Source: Cytophagales bacterium (GTDB lineage: Bacteria; Bacteroidota; Bacteroidia; Cytophagales; JAAEPT01). Taken from it: a stretch of 5,440 nt of DNA. The stretch covers positions 1 to 5,440 of the forward strand of contig WTJX01000269.1 in the NCBI GenBank assembly GCA_011524675.1, given 5' to 3'. The first letter of the stretch is position 1. Every line of letters starts with the position of its first letter. This document shows positions 1 through 5,440 of the stretch, one piece after another. Under the pieces are notes generated by a model, which saw only the letters and a program-made list of their open reading frames with translations, was not told the DNA's origin and searched no databases. The position numbers and the translations under genes were made by a program.

Positions 1-1002
1 GAGTTAGAACTATTTTATGCTAATGAGGGAAAGTCTTATGCTATAAAAATATCTATTCCAAAGGGAGCGTACAAGGTAGTTTTTTCTGCTGCTTCGTATG
101 ATGAAAAAGAAAATAAAAGCCCTAAAATAAAACTACACTACCTTAGCTACATAAGCAGCATTATATTACTTTCCCTTTGTGTCATATTATTCTACCTCTA
201 CCAACATAAAAAAAGCTCTACTGAGCTAACAAAGCGATCGTTTGTATCTTACTTTCTGTCTCAAGAAGAACCTTTGGATATAGCACTGGGCGACAGAAGC
301 TTTTACCAAGAATATGACCTAGAGATGGGGCGTAATCGTTTCATCTATGACACAGACGTTACATTAGCAAACAATATAGTACAGTTTAATAAGATTGTAA
401 AAGAGTACCCCGAAAGAAAAATCATAGATGGCAAAAATTTTCACCATATAGATATAGAAAACATGTTTTTTGCCAATCAATTAAGCATAGAATGGACATA
501 TCATCAACAGTCCAGCGTACTATACAGAGCAAGTCAAATACATACAATACATAAAAACACTCTTTTTCTGAGTAAAACATACTCGGGAGATTTATACGAT
601 TTTTCATCTTATTTTGAAAAATCTATCTGCAACTTTAGCAACTACGACATCCGGAAAAGCTATATCCAATCCTTTACGGTAGGAGACTCTATATACTTAC
701 CCAAAAAGCAAAAAAAAATCCCTAATGCGGGACTTATCACAACTTCTTATTGTCTTTTCAAAAAAGTAATCATAGATAATAAGCATAGCCTCTTTATACT
801 GTTGCCCTCTAGCAATCAAGCAAGGAACTATATCACAAAGTACCTCTATGATGATAACTTAGCGCAAGATATCATAGCAAGTTTTGACAGTAATGAAATC
901 AATGAATTTGAAATTTTGTTAGAAGTGTCTGGCAACAAAATGAAGGGAGTCCACCATAAAGTAGTATATAACTCCGCTGGTAATGTTCTGACGGGTAAAT
1001 AA
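1..1002 (+). CDS. Unrecognised single-pass membrane protein, 5'-truncated by window edge
   Basis: The frame is open from the first base to TAA at 1000-1002, giving 333 visible residues, so the gene begins outside the window. I do not recognise the family. Visible residues 1-40 alternate hydrophobic and polar positions in a beta-like way (for example YAIKISIPKGAYKVVFSA). A transmembrane helix follows at about residues 48-67 (nt 142-201; core SIILLSLCVILFYLY) and ends in QHKKSS. The basic residues after the helix suggest a cytoplasmic C-terminus with the N-terminal part outside the inner membrane, but lysines also precede the helix, so topology is uncertain. The C-terminal region of about 260 residues is rich in Tyr, Asn, Ile and Lys and lacks any motif I can name (no kinase, GGDEF, protease or zinc signature). 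A TTG at 274 could act as a start, but nothing supports it: the frame continues upstream through a sensible membrane segment. I am confident it is coding, but the function is unknown. Confidence 0.8.
   Translation, partial: ELELFYANEGKSYAIKISIPKGAYKVVFSAASYDEKENKSPKIKLHYLSYISSIILLSLCVILFYLYQHKKSSTELTKRSFVSYFLSQEEPLDIALGDRSFYQEYDLEMGRNRFIYDTDVTLANNIVQFNKIVKEYPERKIIDGKNFHHIDIENMFFANQLSIEWTYHQQSSVLYRASQIHTIHKNTLFLSKTYSGDLYDFSSYFEKSICNFSNYDIRKSYIQSFTVGDSIYLPKKQKKIPNAGLITTSYCLFKKVIIDNKHSLFILLPSSNQARNYITKYLYDDNLAQDIIASFDSNEINEFEILLEVSGNKMKGVHHKVVYNSAGNVLTGK
142..201 (+). other. Predicted transmembrane helix within the first gene
   Basis: About 20 consecutive mostly hydrophobic residues (visible residues 48-67, including ILLSLCVILFYLY) contain no charged residue. 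They are bounded by KIKLHY before and QHKKSSTELTKR after. This single segment divides the visible protein into a short, probably extracytoplasmic part and a long, probably cytoplasmic part. The orientation is inferred from the positive-inside rule only. Confidence 0.7.
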
Positions 1003-1018
1003 TGTACAATAGTCTTAA
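1002..1018 (+). repeat. 17-bp dispersed element, copy 1
   Basis: ATGTACAATAGTCTTAA overlaps the last base of the first gene's stop codon. It matches 5001-5017 (ATGTACAATAATCTTAA) at 16 of 17 positions. One copy follows a gene and the other precedes one, so a shared role is not obvious. It could be a protein-binding site, a promoter-like segment (TAGTCTTA loosely resembles the TAnnTTTG box) or a chance match in AT-rich DNA. Confidence 0.4.
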
Positions 1019-1177
1019 GTAGTCATCCAAAAATACTTATGATAAAAAACGGCTATTTTAATTCATCTCATCGTTAGAAATACACGCTTTAGCTTGACAA
1101 ATCTTTTTTTTTACCTTAAACTGAACTAAAACCACTCGTTTTTTAAAATACAATTATTTTTGTCCGCCTACTTAGCA

Positions 1178-1288
1178 CTAACTTTCTTCTTGCAAAACAG
1201 ACCATTCCCGTTTTCTTGATGCCTCAGCTCTAGCGCATTCATGAATGAGTCTGTTCATGGCAGTCAAACATACAGACCAAATAGACAT
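1178..1288 (-). CDS. Possible 36-residue small protein
   Basis: On the - strand an ATG at 1288-1286 opens 36 codons ending in TAG at 1180-1178. It is preceded after a very short spacer by AAGGAG (AAGGAGAGCATG), the best Shine-Dalgarno-like match noticed in the window. The peptide starts MSIWSVCLTAMNRLIHECAR and continues with a highly charged stretch containing EASRKREW, suggesting a hydrophobic-to-amphipathic helix followed by a basic/acidic tail. It sits alone in an intergenic gap, antisense to the space before the carboxylase gene, and the DNA here looks richer in G+C than its flanks. Against it: very short length, no recognised family, no clear promoter, a spacer shorter than usual, and Bacteroidota generally make little use of Shine-Dalgarno sequences. 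It may instead be a remnant of a longer gene or no gene. Confidence 0.25.
   Translation of the reverse strand: MSIWSVCLTAMNRLIHECARAEASRKREWSVLQEES
1236..1247. repeat. 12-bp perfect palindrome
   Basis: CATTCATGAATG equals its own reverse complement. It lies in the intergenic region and inside the small - strand coding candidate. With no loop it would not form a stable RNA hairpin, but it has the form of a dimeric repressor site. It lies 135 bases upstream of the carboxylase -7 box, which is far for a classical operator. It may be chance. Confidence 0.35.
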
Positions 1289-1381
1289 GCTCTCCTTATA
1301 CACTTTACATTTAATTTCTAAAAAGCAACTTTTCCTTTTAAAAACTCTTATTTATATAGTCCTAGAAAACTTTTTTTGATC

Positions 1382-1389
1382 TATCTTTG
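1382..1389 (+). promoter_or_regulatory. Bacteroidota-type -7 promoter box for the carboxylase gene
   Basis: TATCTTTG, followed by C, matches the TAnnTTTG -7 consensus of Bacteroidota housekeeping promoters exactly. A TTTG at 1375-1378 is too close to act as the -33 element, and the region 19-20 bases upstream (about 1358-1363) lacks a clear TTG, so the -33 half is weak or absent. Transcription would start near 1395, leaving a leader of roughly 50 bases before the ATG at 1447. The alternative TTG codon at 1387 lies inside this box, which argues against translation starting there. Confidence 0.6.
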
Positions 1390-1399
1390 CGAGATTATT

Positions 1400-1439
1400 G
1401 CAGCAAGGCTGCGCGATTCGCTAATTACTTAACTAGTAA
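1400..1439 (+). other. Two small hairpins in the carboxylase leader
   Basis: GCAGC (1400-1404) pairs with GCTGC (1408-1412) across a 3-base loop. TTACT (1425-1429) pairs with AGTAA (1435-1439) across a 5-base loop. Both fall in the predicted leader between the -7 box and the ATG, the second ending 7 bases before the start codon. Each stem is only 5 bp, so they may be incidental, or may affect mRNA stability or start-site access. No Shine-Dalgarno sequence is present. Confidence 0.3.
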
Positions 1440-1446
1440 CAGATCA

Positions 1447-4400
1447 ATGAGTACTTCATTAAAAAAACTAAACAAACTACTTGTAGCCAATAGAGGAGAG
1501 ATAGCCATCAGAATATTGAGGGCCGCGTCAGAATTAAAAATAAATACTGTTGCTGTTTATACTTATGAAGACCGTTATTCTTTACATAGATATAAAGCAG
1601 ACGAAGCCTACCAAATAGGTCCAGACATAGAGCCTCTAAAACCATATCTGGATATAGAAGAAATCATAAAAGTTGCTAAGAAAAATAATGTCGATGCCAT
1701 CCACCCAGGATATGGATTCTTATCTGAAAATGTAAAGCTTGCCAGAAGATGTAGAGAAGAAGGAATCATCTTTGTAGGACCAGAGCCAGAGGTAATGGAT
1801 CAGATGGGCGACAAAGTAGCTGCCAAGGAGATTGCCATCAAAGCTAATGTCCCTATTATCAGAGATAGTGAACAAGACCTCATCAATATAGACGTAGCAC
1901 TCGAAGAAGCTGAAAAAATAGGCTATCCTGTAATGCTAAAAGCTGCTGCTGGTGGTGGTGGTAAAGGTATGCGCGTCATCAGAGACGAAAGCACCTTACA
2001 AAAAGTATTTGATGCCGCACGTAGTGAAGCAGAAAAGTTCTTTGCTGACGGTACTGTATTTTTAGAGAAATTTATTGAAGAGCCAAAGCACATAGAAGTG
2101 CAGCTCATGGGAGATAACCATGGTAATATAGTACACCTCTACGAAAGAGATTGTTCTGTACAGAGAAGATTCCAAAAAGTAGTAGAAGTAGCCCCAAGTT
2201 TAGGACTGAGCCAAGAAACAAGAAACAAACTCTACGACTATGCCATCAGCATAGCCAAGCAAGTAAACTACAACAATGTAGGTACAGTAGAGTTTTTGGT
2301 AGATAAGCAAGGAGACGTTTTCTTCATCGAAGTAAACCCACGAGTACAGGTAGAGCATACCATTACCGAAGAAGTAACAGGAGTTGACATTGTTCGCTCT
2401 CAAATACTTATCGCCAAAGGACACCTCCTATCAGACCCTTGCATCCATATCAAAAATCAAGAGTCTGTAGAACTGAACGGCTTTGCCATCCAATGCCGTA
2501 TCACCACAGAAGACCCAAAAGAAGATTTCAAGCCCGACTATGGCACCATCATCGCCTACAGAAATGCAGGTGGATTTGGTATAAGACTAGACGAAGGAAG
2601 TACTTACCCAGGAATGAAAATATCTCCTTTCTTTGACTCTATGTTAGTCAAAGTTTCTGCATGGGGAAGAACACTCAATGGAGCTACAGAGAGACTAAGC
2701 AGAGCATTACGAGAGTTCAGAATCAGAGGGGTAAAGACAAATATTGGTTTCCTAGAAAATGTAATCGCACATGAAATCTTCAAAGATGGAAAATGTACGG
2801 TAAACTTTATTGGAGATCACCCAGAGCTATTCGAGATTCCTCGCAGACAAGACAGAAGTACAAGAACACTACGTTACTTAGCAGAAATAGCTGTCAATGG
2901 AAACCCAACAGTAAAGTTTGTTGACCCAAAAAAGACTTTTGTCACCCCTGTAGTACCTTCGTTCAATAGCAGCGAAGCATACCCAGAAGGAACAAAAGAC
3001 ATCTTGAACAGACTAGGGAGAGAAGGCTTTACTAAGTGGTTGAAGGATGAAAAGAAAATACATCTCACAGATACTACTTTCAGAGATGCTCACCAGTCTT
3101 TGTTGGCTACAAGAGTAAGAACGAGAGACTTAGTGGCTGTAGCGGAGAGCTACGCAAGAAACCACTCAGACATCTTCTCTATGGAAGTATGGGGAGGGGC
3201 TACTTTTGATGTTGCCATGCGTTTCTTGCATGAGTGCCCTTGGAAGCGACTCAAAGCATTGAGAGAAAAAATGCCTAACGTATTGCTTCAGATGCTATTG
3301 AGAGGGTCTAATGGTGTAGGTTACAAAGCCTATCCAGACAACCTCATAGAAGAATTTATCCAAAAGGCATCTACCAACGGAATAGACATTTTCAGAATTT
3401 TCGATTCACTCAACTGGATTGACAATATGAAAGTAAGCATTAAGACTGTTGTAGAAAAAACAAACTCTCTCGCAGAAGTATGTATTGGATATACCGGTGA
3501 TATTCTTGACCCTAACAACACCAAATACAACCTACAGTACTATGTAGATTTGGCAAAACGTATTGAGGATGAGGGTGCGCATATCTTAGCCATCAAAGAC
3601 ATGGCAGGATTGTTAAAGCCTTTGGCAGCTTCAAAACTGATTCCTGCCTTGAAGGAAGCCATAGATATCCCTATACATTTGCATACACACGACACCTCAT
3701 CTATACAGTCTACCACCTATATGGCAGCCATAGACGCAGGTGTAGATGTGATAGATTGTGCATTAAGTTCTATGTCTGGGCTTACGTCTCAGCCAAACAT
3801 GAACTCTGTCATAGCCATGCTCAACAGCCATGATAGAGATCCAAAAATAGACCTCAAGTCATTACAAAAATACTCTAACTACTGGGAAGACCTCAGAGAA
3901 ATGTACTACCCTTTTGAGTCTGGGCTAAAAGCAGGTACAGCAGAAGTATATAACCATGAGATACCAGGAGGACAATACTCAAACCTAAAGCCACAAGCGG
4001 CATCTATAGGTTTGATAGGTGAAGATTTTGAAAAAGTAAAAGAGAACTACGCTGTAGTAAATGAACTCTTTGGCAACATCGTGAAAGTAACACCAAGCTC
4101 CAAAGTAGTGGGAGACATGGCCATTTTCATGACATCAAACAACCTTACGGCAGAAGATATTCTAAACCCAGAAAGAAACCTTGCCTTCCCAGAGTCGGTG
4201 GTAAGTTTCTTCAAAGGAGAACTAGGACAGCCAGAAGGTGGGTTCCCTCAACAACTTCAAAAAATTGTACTCAAAGGAAAAGAACCTCTCACGGCTCGTC
4301 CAAACGAGAACTTAAAACCGGTGGACTTTGACAAAGAGTTCAAAGAGTTCCAAAAGCAATTTGGGCAATACGCAGACTTCTTAGACTTCTTGTCATACAA

Positions 4401-4899
4401 GCTCTACCCAAAAGTATTCCAAGACTTCTTTGAATTCAACAAAAAGTATGGTTACGTAACCAATATACCTACAAAAGACTTCTTCTACGGTCCTACCAAG
4501 AGAGAAGGTATCTTAGTACCTATAGACCAAGGAAAAACCATCGCCATAAAAATGATGTATATCCTAGAGCCAGACGAGCAAGGTATGCGTACTGTAGGCT
4601 TTGAACTAAATGGGCAAACACGTAGAATACAAGTAAAAGATAAGTCTTTTACCTCCGACAAAGTGTCTAACAAAAAAGCGGCAGGAGAAAAAGAAATAGG
4701 CGCACCACTACAAGGAAGGTTGTCAAGCATACTCGTAAAACCAGGGCAAGAAGTACAAGAAAACGAACCTCTATTTACGATTGAAGCTATGAAAATGGAA
4801 ACAACAATTGCCGCTTCTTCTACCTGTATCGTAAAAAGCTTACACCTAAAAGTAGGTGATATGGTACAGCAAGATGACTTGGTAGTAGAAATAGAGTAA
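1447..4899 (+). CDS. pyc: Pyruvate carboxylase, single-chain, biotin-dependent
   Basis: Cytoplasmic enzyme making oxaloacetate from pyruvate, bicarbonate and ATP (anaplerosis, gluconeogenesis). It has 1150 residues, typical of single-chain family members. The biotin carboxylase domain (about 8-455) shows LLVANRGEIAIRI, HPGYGFLSEN (86-95), the glycine-rich loop GGGGKGM (169-175), YERDCSVQRR (232-241) and EVNPRVQVEH (295-304, with E295, N297 and R299 expected to be catalytic). The carboxyltransferase domain (about 535-830) shows TTFRDAHQS with metal ligand D547, carbamylation-type K717 in IKDMAG, and HLHTHD with ligands H746 and H748. The conserved C-terminal carboxyltransferase segment has EIPGGQYSNL and T882 in KVTPSSKVVGD, the expected catalytic threonine. 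The C-terminal carrier domain (about 1080-1150) has EAMKM with biotin acceptor K1116. The ATG is preferred over in-frame TTG 1387, which lies in the promoter box and adds 20 unconserved residues. It ends in tandem in-frame TAA codons. The TTFRDAHQS, GGQYSNL and KVTPSSK motifs together distinguish it from acyl-CoA carboxylases and stand-alone biotin carboxylases. Confidence 0.97.
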   Translation: MSTSLKKLNKLLVANRGEIAIRILRAASELKINTVAVYTYEDRYSLHRYKADEAYQIGPDIEPLKPYLDIEEIIKVAKKNNVDAIHPGYGFLSENVKLARRCREEGIIFVGPEPEVMDQMGDKVAAKEIAIKANVPIIRDSEQDLINIDVALEEAEKIGYPVMLKAAAGGGGKGMRVIRDESTLQKVFDAARSEAEKFFADGTVFLEKFIEEPKHIEVQLMGDNHGNIVHLYERDCSVQRRFQKVVEVAPSLGLSQETRNKLYDYAISIAKQVNYNNVGTVEFLVDKQGDVFFIEVNPRVQVEHTITEEVTGVDIVRSQILIAKGHLLSDPCIHIKNQESVELNGFAIQCRITTEDPKEDFKPDYGTIIAYRNAGGFGIRLDEGSTYPGMKISPFFDSMLVKVSAWGRTLNGATERLSRALREFRIRGVKTNIGFLENVIAHEIFKDGKCTVNFIGDHPELFEIPRRQDRSTRTLRYLAEIAVNGNPTVKFVDPKKTFVTPVVPSFNSSEAYPEGTKDILNRLGREGFTKWLKDEKKIHLTDTTFRDAHQSLLATRVRTRDLVAVAESYARNHSDIFSMEVWGGATFDVAMRFLHECPWKRLKALREKMPNVLLQMLLRGSNGVGYKAYPDNLIEEFIQKASTNGIDIFRIFDSLNWIDNMKVSIKTVVEKTNSLAEVCIGYTGDILDPNNTKYNLQYYVDLAKRIEDEGAHILAIKDMAGLLKPLAASKLIPALKEAIDIPIHLHTHDTSSIQSTTYMAAIDAGVDVIDCALSSMSGLTSQPNMNSVIAMLNSHDRDPKIDLKSLQKYSNYWEDLREMYYPFESGLKAGTAEVYNHEIPGGQYSNLKPQAASIGLIGEDFEKVKENYAVVNELFGNIVKVTPSSKVVGDMAIFMTSNNLTAEDILNPERNLAFPESVVSFFKGELGQPEGGFPQQLQKIVLKGKEPLTARPNENLKPVDFDKEFKEFQKQFGQYADFLDFLSYKLYPKVFQDFFEFNKKYGYVTNIPTKDFFYGPTKREGILVPIDQGKTIAIKMMYILEPDEQGMRTVGFELNGQTRRIQVKDKSFTSDKVSNKKAAGEKEIGAPLQGRLSSILVKPGQEVQENEPLFTIEAMKMETTIAASSTCIVKSLHLKVGDMVQQDDLVVEIE

Positions 4900-4913
4900 T
4901 AAGCTTTTGACAA

Positions 4914-4948
4914 TTAGGTATTGGCTATTAGCTATTAGCTTTTAGTCA
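4914..4948 (+). repeat. Degenerate 7-bp tandem repeat, five units
   Basis: The units read TTAGGTA, TTGGCTA, TTAGCTA, TTAGCTT and TTAGTCA, a consensus of TTAGCTA. The middle three differ from the consensus by at most one base; the two outer units are more diverged. The array lies just after the carboxylase stop. It resembles in form the short tandem heptanucleotide repeats known from cyanobacterial intergenic regions. Its origin here is probably replication slippage or membership of a dispersed intergenic family; function is unknown. Confidence 0.6.
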
Positions 4949-4965
4949 TGAGTAAAAAAAGCTAA
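4935..4965. repeat. 9-bp inverted repeat TTAGCTTTT / AAAAGCTAA
   Basis: TTAGCTTTT (4935-4943) is perfectly complementary to AAAAGCTAA (4957-4965), with a 13-base spacer containing the palindrome TCATGA. It overlaps the end of the heptamer array. The stem has only two G-C pairs and is not followed by a T-run on either strand, so it is a poor intrinsic terminator. It might protect the carboxylase mRNA 3' end, or be a by-product of the repeats. Confidence 0.35.
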
Positions 4966-4967
4966 CG

Positions 4968-5003
4968 CATAACAGGAACTTTGTAAACATTGTTCTTGTT
5001 ATG
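4968..5003 (+). promoter_or_regulatory. Upstream inverted repeat (stem A) before the Fe-S carrier gene
   Basis: CATAACAGGAAC (4968-4979) pairs with GTTCTTGTTATG (4992-5003) over 12 positions, eleven Watson-Crick pairs and one G-U, around a 12-base loop. No T-run follows on the + strand, so it is not a standard terminator. Its 3' arm is shared with the downstream stem B, making the two mutually exclusive in RNA. It may alternatively be a DNA operator. Confidence 0.5.
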
Positions 5004-5037
5004 TACAATAATCTTAAAAATAACTAAGTACATAACA
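4997..5037 (+). promoter_or_regulatory. Downstream inverted repeat (stem B) ending at the Fe-S carrier start codon
   Basis: TGTTATGTAC (4997-5006) is perfectly complementary to GTACATAACA (5028-5037), with a 21-base AT-rich loop. The 3' arm ends two bases before the ATG at 5039, so in RNA the stem would cover the ribosome-landing region. The 5' arm shares TGTTATG with stem A. If the promoter instead lies within the loop (TAATCTTA at 5009-5016 loosely resembles a -7 box), the arms would flank it like paired operator half-sites. Confidence 0.5.
5001..5017 (+). repeat. 17-bp dispersed element, copy 2
   Basis: ATGTACAATAATCTTAA matches the copy at 1002-1018 with one substitution. Here it lies 21 bases before the ATG of the Fe-S carrier and overlaps the left arm and loop of stem B. 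The TAATCTTA portion could be a weak -7 promoter box, but no well-spaced -33 TTG motif was found (a TTG at 4990-4992 leaves only 16 bases). Confidence 0.4.
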
Positions 5038-5038
5038 T

Positions 5039-5362
5039 ATGAATATTTCTGAAAAAGCAGCGAAGCAATTGGTTGTCTATAGAGGAGAAGAAGGTTTTAC
5101 GGATGATGCTCATGTAAGAGTATCCGTAAAAGGTGGTGGCTGTTCTGGGCTGATGTACGATCTTACCTTCGATGAAACCATAAGCGATACCGATGAGGTA
5201 TTTGAAGATAAAGGAATGAAAGTATTAGTGGATAAAAAGAGTATCCTATATTTAATAGGTACTACACTAGACTTCTCAGACGGGCTCAACGGAAAGGGCT
5301 TTCAGTTTGTAAACCCTAACGCCTCAAGAACATGTGGCTGTGGTGAAAGCTTCTCTATCTAA
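5039..5362 (+). CDS. iscA: A-type iron-sulfur cluster carrier (IscA/SufA/HesB family)
   Basis: A small cytoplasmic protein that binds an Fe-S cluster or iron and passes it to apo-proteins, working with the ISC or SUF machinery. The 107-residue product is full length for the family. The three conserved cysteines are present: C35 in the GGGCSGL loop and C99 plus C101 in the C-terminal CGCGESF motif. Length and cysteine positions match Escherichia coli IscA as I recall it. Other family marks are MNISEKAAKQL at the start, VRVSVKGGGC, the FVNPNA segment and the LxFSDGLNGKGF stretch. The ATG follows an AT-rich leader without a Shine-Dalgarno sequence. No other Fe-S assembly gene is visible, so it appears to stand apart from a suf or isc cluster; which subtype (IscA, SufA, ErpA) it belongs to cannot be settled by motif alone. 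Stem B, just upstream, may control its translation or transcription. Confidence 0.95.
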   Translation: MNISEKAAKQLVVYRGEEGFTDDAHVRVSVKGGGCSGLMYDLTFDETISDTDEVFEDKGMKVLVDKKSILYLIGTTLDFSDGLNGKGFQFVNPNASRTCGCGESFSI

Positions 5363-5399
5363 TATAGCGGACGACATACAAAGCAATAAGAAAATTTAC

Positions 5400-5427
5400 G
5401 CTTCCCGACAACACATCGGGAAGCTTT
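5400..5427 (+). terminator. Intrinsic terminator after the Fe-S carrier gene
   Basis: GCTTCCCGA (5400-5408) pairs perfectly with TCGGGAAGC (5416-5424) around the 7-base loop CAACACA. This is the most G+C-rich stem in the window. It starts 38 bases after the stop codon and is followed by TTTATC, a short T-tract. Read on the - strand the stem is followed by GTAAATTTT, so it could also stop transcription arriving from the right. Confidence 0.8.
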
Positions 5428-5440
5428 ATCATAAAATTTA

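Larger units (their letters stand above)
1003..1381. other. Long AT-rich intergenic region
   Basis: About 380 bases lie between the first gene and the carboxylase promoter. No + strand frame of useful size is present. The region holds a copy of a 17-bp element at its left edge (1002-1018), a run of nine T (1104-1112), a 12-bp perfect palindrome (1236-1247) and a short - strand coding candidate (1178-1288). The stretch at about 1195-1295 looks less AT-rich than its flanks and coincides with that candidate. No convincing intrinsic terminator for the upstream gene is visible, and I see no tRNA or known riboswitch fold. Confidence 0.6.
4900..5038. other. Structured intergenic region between carboxylase and Fe-S carrier
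   Basis: These 139 bases contain a second in-frame TAA directly after the carboxylase stop, a degenerate heptamer array, an AT-only-flanked inverted repeat, and two mutually overlapping longer inverted repeats running up to the next start codon. No G+C-rich stem followed by a T-run on the + strand is visible, so carboxylase transcripts may read through into the carrier gene. Confidence 0.6.

Noticed and set aside
274..276. TTG as the start codon of the first gene
   Set aside because: The same frame is open to the left window edge and encodes a coherent transmembrane helix just upstream, so the TTG is more likely an internal leucine codon.
1094..1122. Enterobacterial-style promoter: TTGACA (1094-1099), 17-base spacer, TAAACT (1117-1122)
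   Set aside because: The window looks like Bacteroidota, whose main sigma factor uses a different consensus. The spacer contains a nine-T run, and the site is over 300 bases from the carboxylase start. Such matches are common by chance in AT-rich DNA.
1128..1144. AAAAC / GTTTT hairpin followed by T residues as a terminator for the first gene
   Set aside because: The stem is five base pairs with a single G-C pair and lies about 125 bases past the stop codon, too weak to support.
2439..2636. A 65-codon + strand frame inside the carboxylase gene, and several 60-75-codon - strand frames within the same gene
   Set aside because: All overlap strongly conserved biotin carboxylase or carboxyltransferase sequence in another frame and show no independent start signals or motifs.
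4485..4913. A 142-codon open frame on the - strand opposite the carboxylase C-terminus
   Set aside because: It is fully antisense to the conserved biotin-carrier end of pyruvate carboxylase. Its serine- and cysteine-rich composition is what the reverse complement of this coding sequence would give. It has no recognisable domain.
1447..5362. Carboxylase and Fe-S carrier genes as a functional operon linking carbon and Fe-S metabolism
   Set aside because: Pyruvate carboxylase uses biotin and a divalent metal, not an Fe-S cluster. The 139-base gap holds its own candidate control elements, so adjacency alone does not support a functional link.
5391..5440. AAAATTTA direct repeats (5391-5398 and 5433-5440) flanking the terminator hairpin, as possible target-site duplication
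   Set aside because: The repeated octamer is pure A/T in AT-rich DNA and the enclosed segment is an ordinary terminator stem with no mobile-element features.

Overview
The window most likely comes from a Bacteroidota chromosome, probably a Cytophagales-like member. The evidence is AT-rich DNA with many A/T-ending codons, no Shine-Dalgarno sequence before either well-supported gene, and an exact TAnnTTTG -7 promoter box (TATCTTTG) upstream of the large gene. The order- or genus-level guess is inference; nothing in the window fixes it.

Layout, all main genes on the + strand. Bases 1-1002 are the 3' part of an unrecognised gene whose start lies outside the window. It encodes a short N-terminal segment, one transmembrane helix and a soluble C-terminal region of about 260 residues. 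Bases 1003-1381 form a long AT-rich intergenic region. Its only coding candidate is a tiny 36-codon frame on the - strand (1178-1288) with a good ribosome-binding site. The promoter for the next gene lies at its right end. Bases 1447-4899 encode a complete single-chain biotin-dependent pyruvate carboxylase of 1150 residues, with all catalytic landmarks intact. Bases 4900-5038 form a structured intergenic region: a degenerate 7-bp tandem repeat, then two overlapping inverted repeats that cannot both fold at once. Bases 5039-5362 encode a 107-residue A-type iron-sulfur carrier with the three canonical cysteines. A 9-bp hairpin at 5400-5424 closes the unit.

The carboxylase replenishes oxaloacetate for the TCA cycle and gluconeogenesis. 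The A-type carrier helps load Fe-S clusters onto apo-proteins. No direct biochemical link between them is evident; their adjacency may be chance, or the second gene may be partly served by read-through because no strong terminator separates them.

The genes themselves are ordinary. The least explained material is non-coding: the competing stems just before the Fe-S carrier start codon, a 17-bp element found both after the first gene and before the carrier gene (16/17 identical), the heptamer array, and the small - strand frame. I see no convincing sign of a new multi-gene system here.
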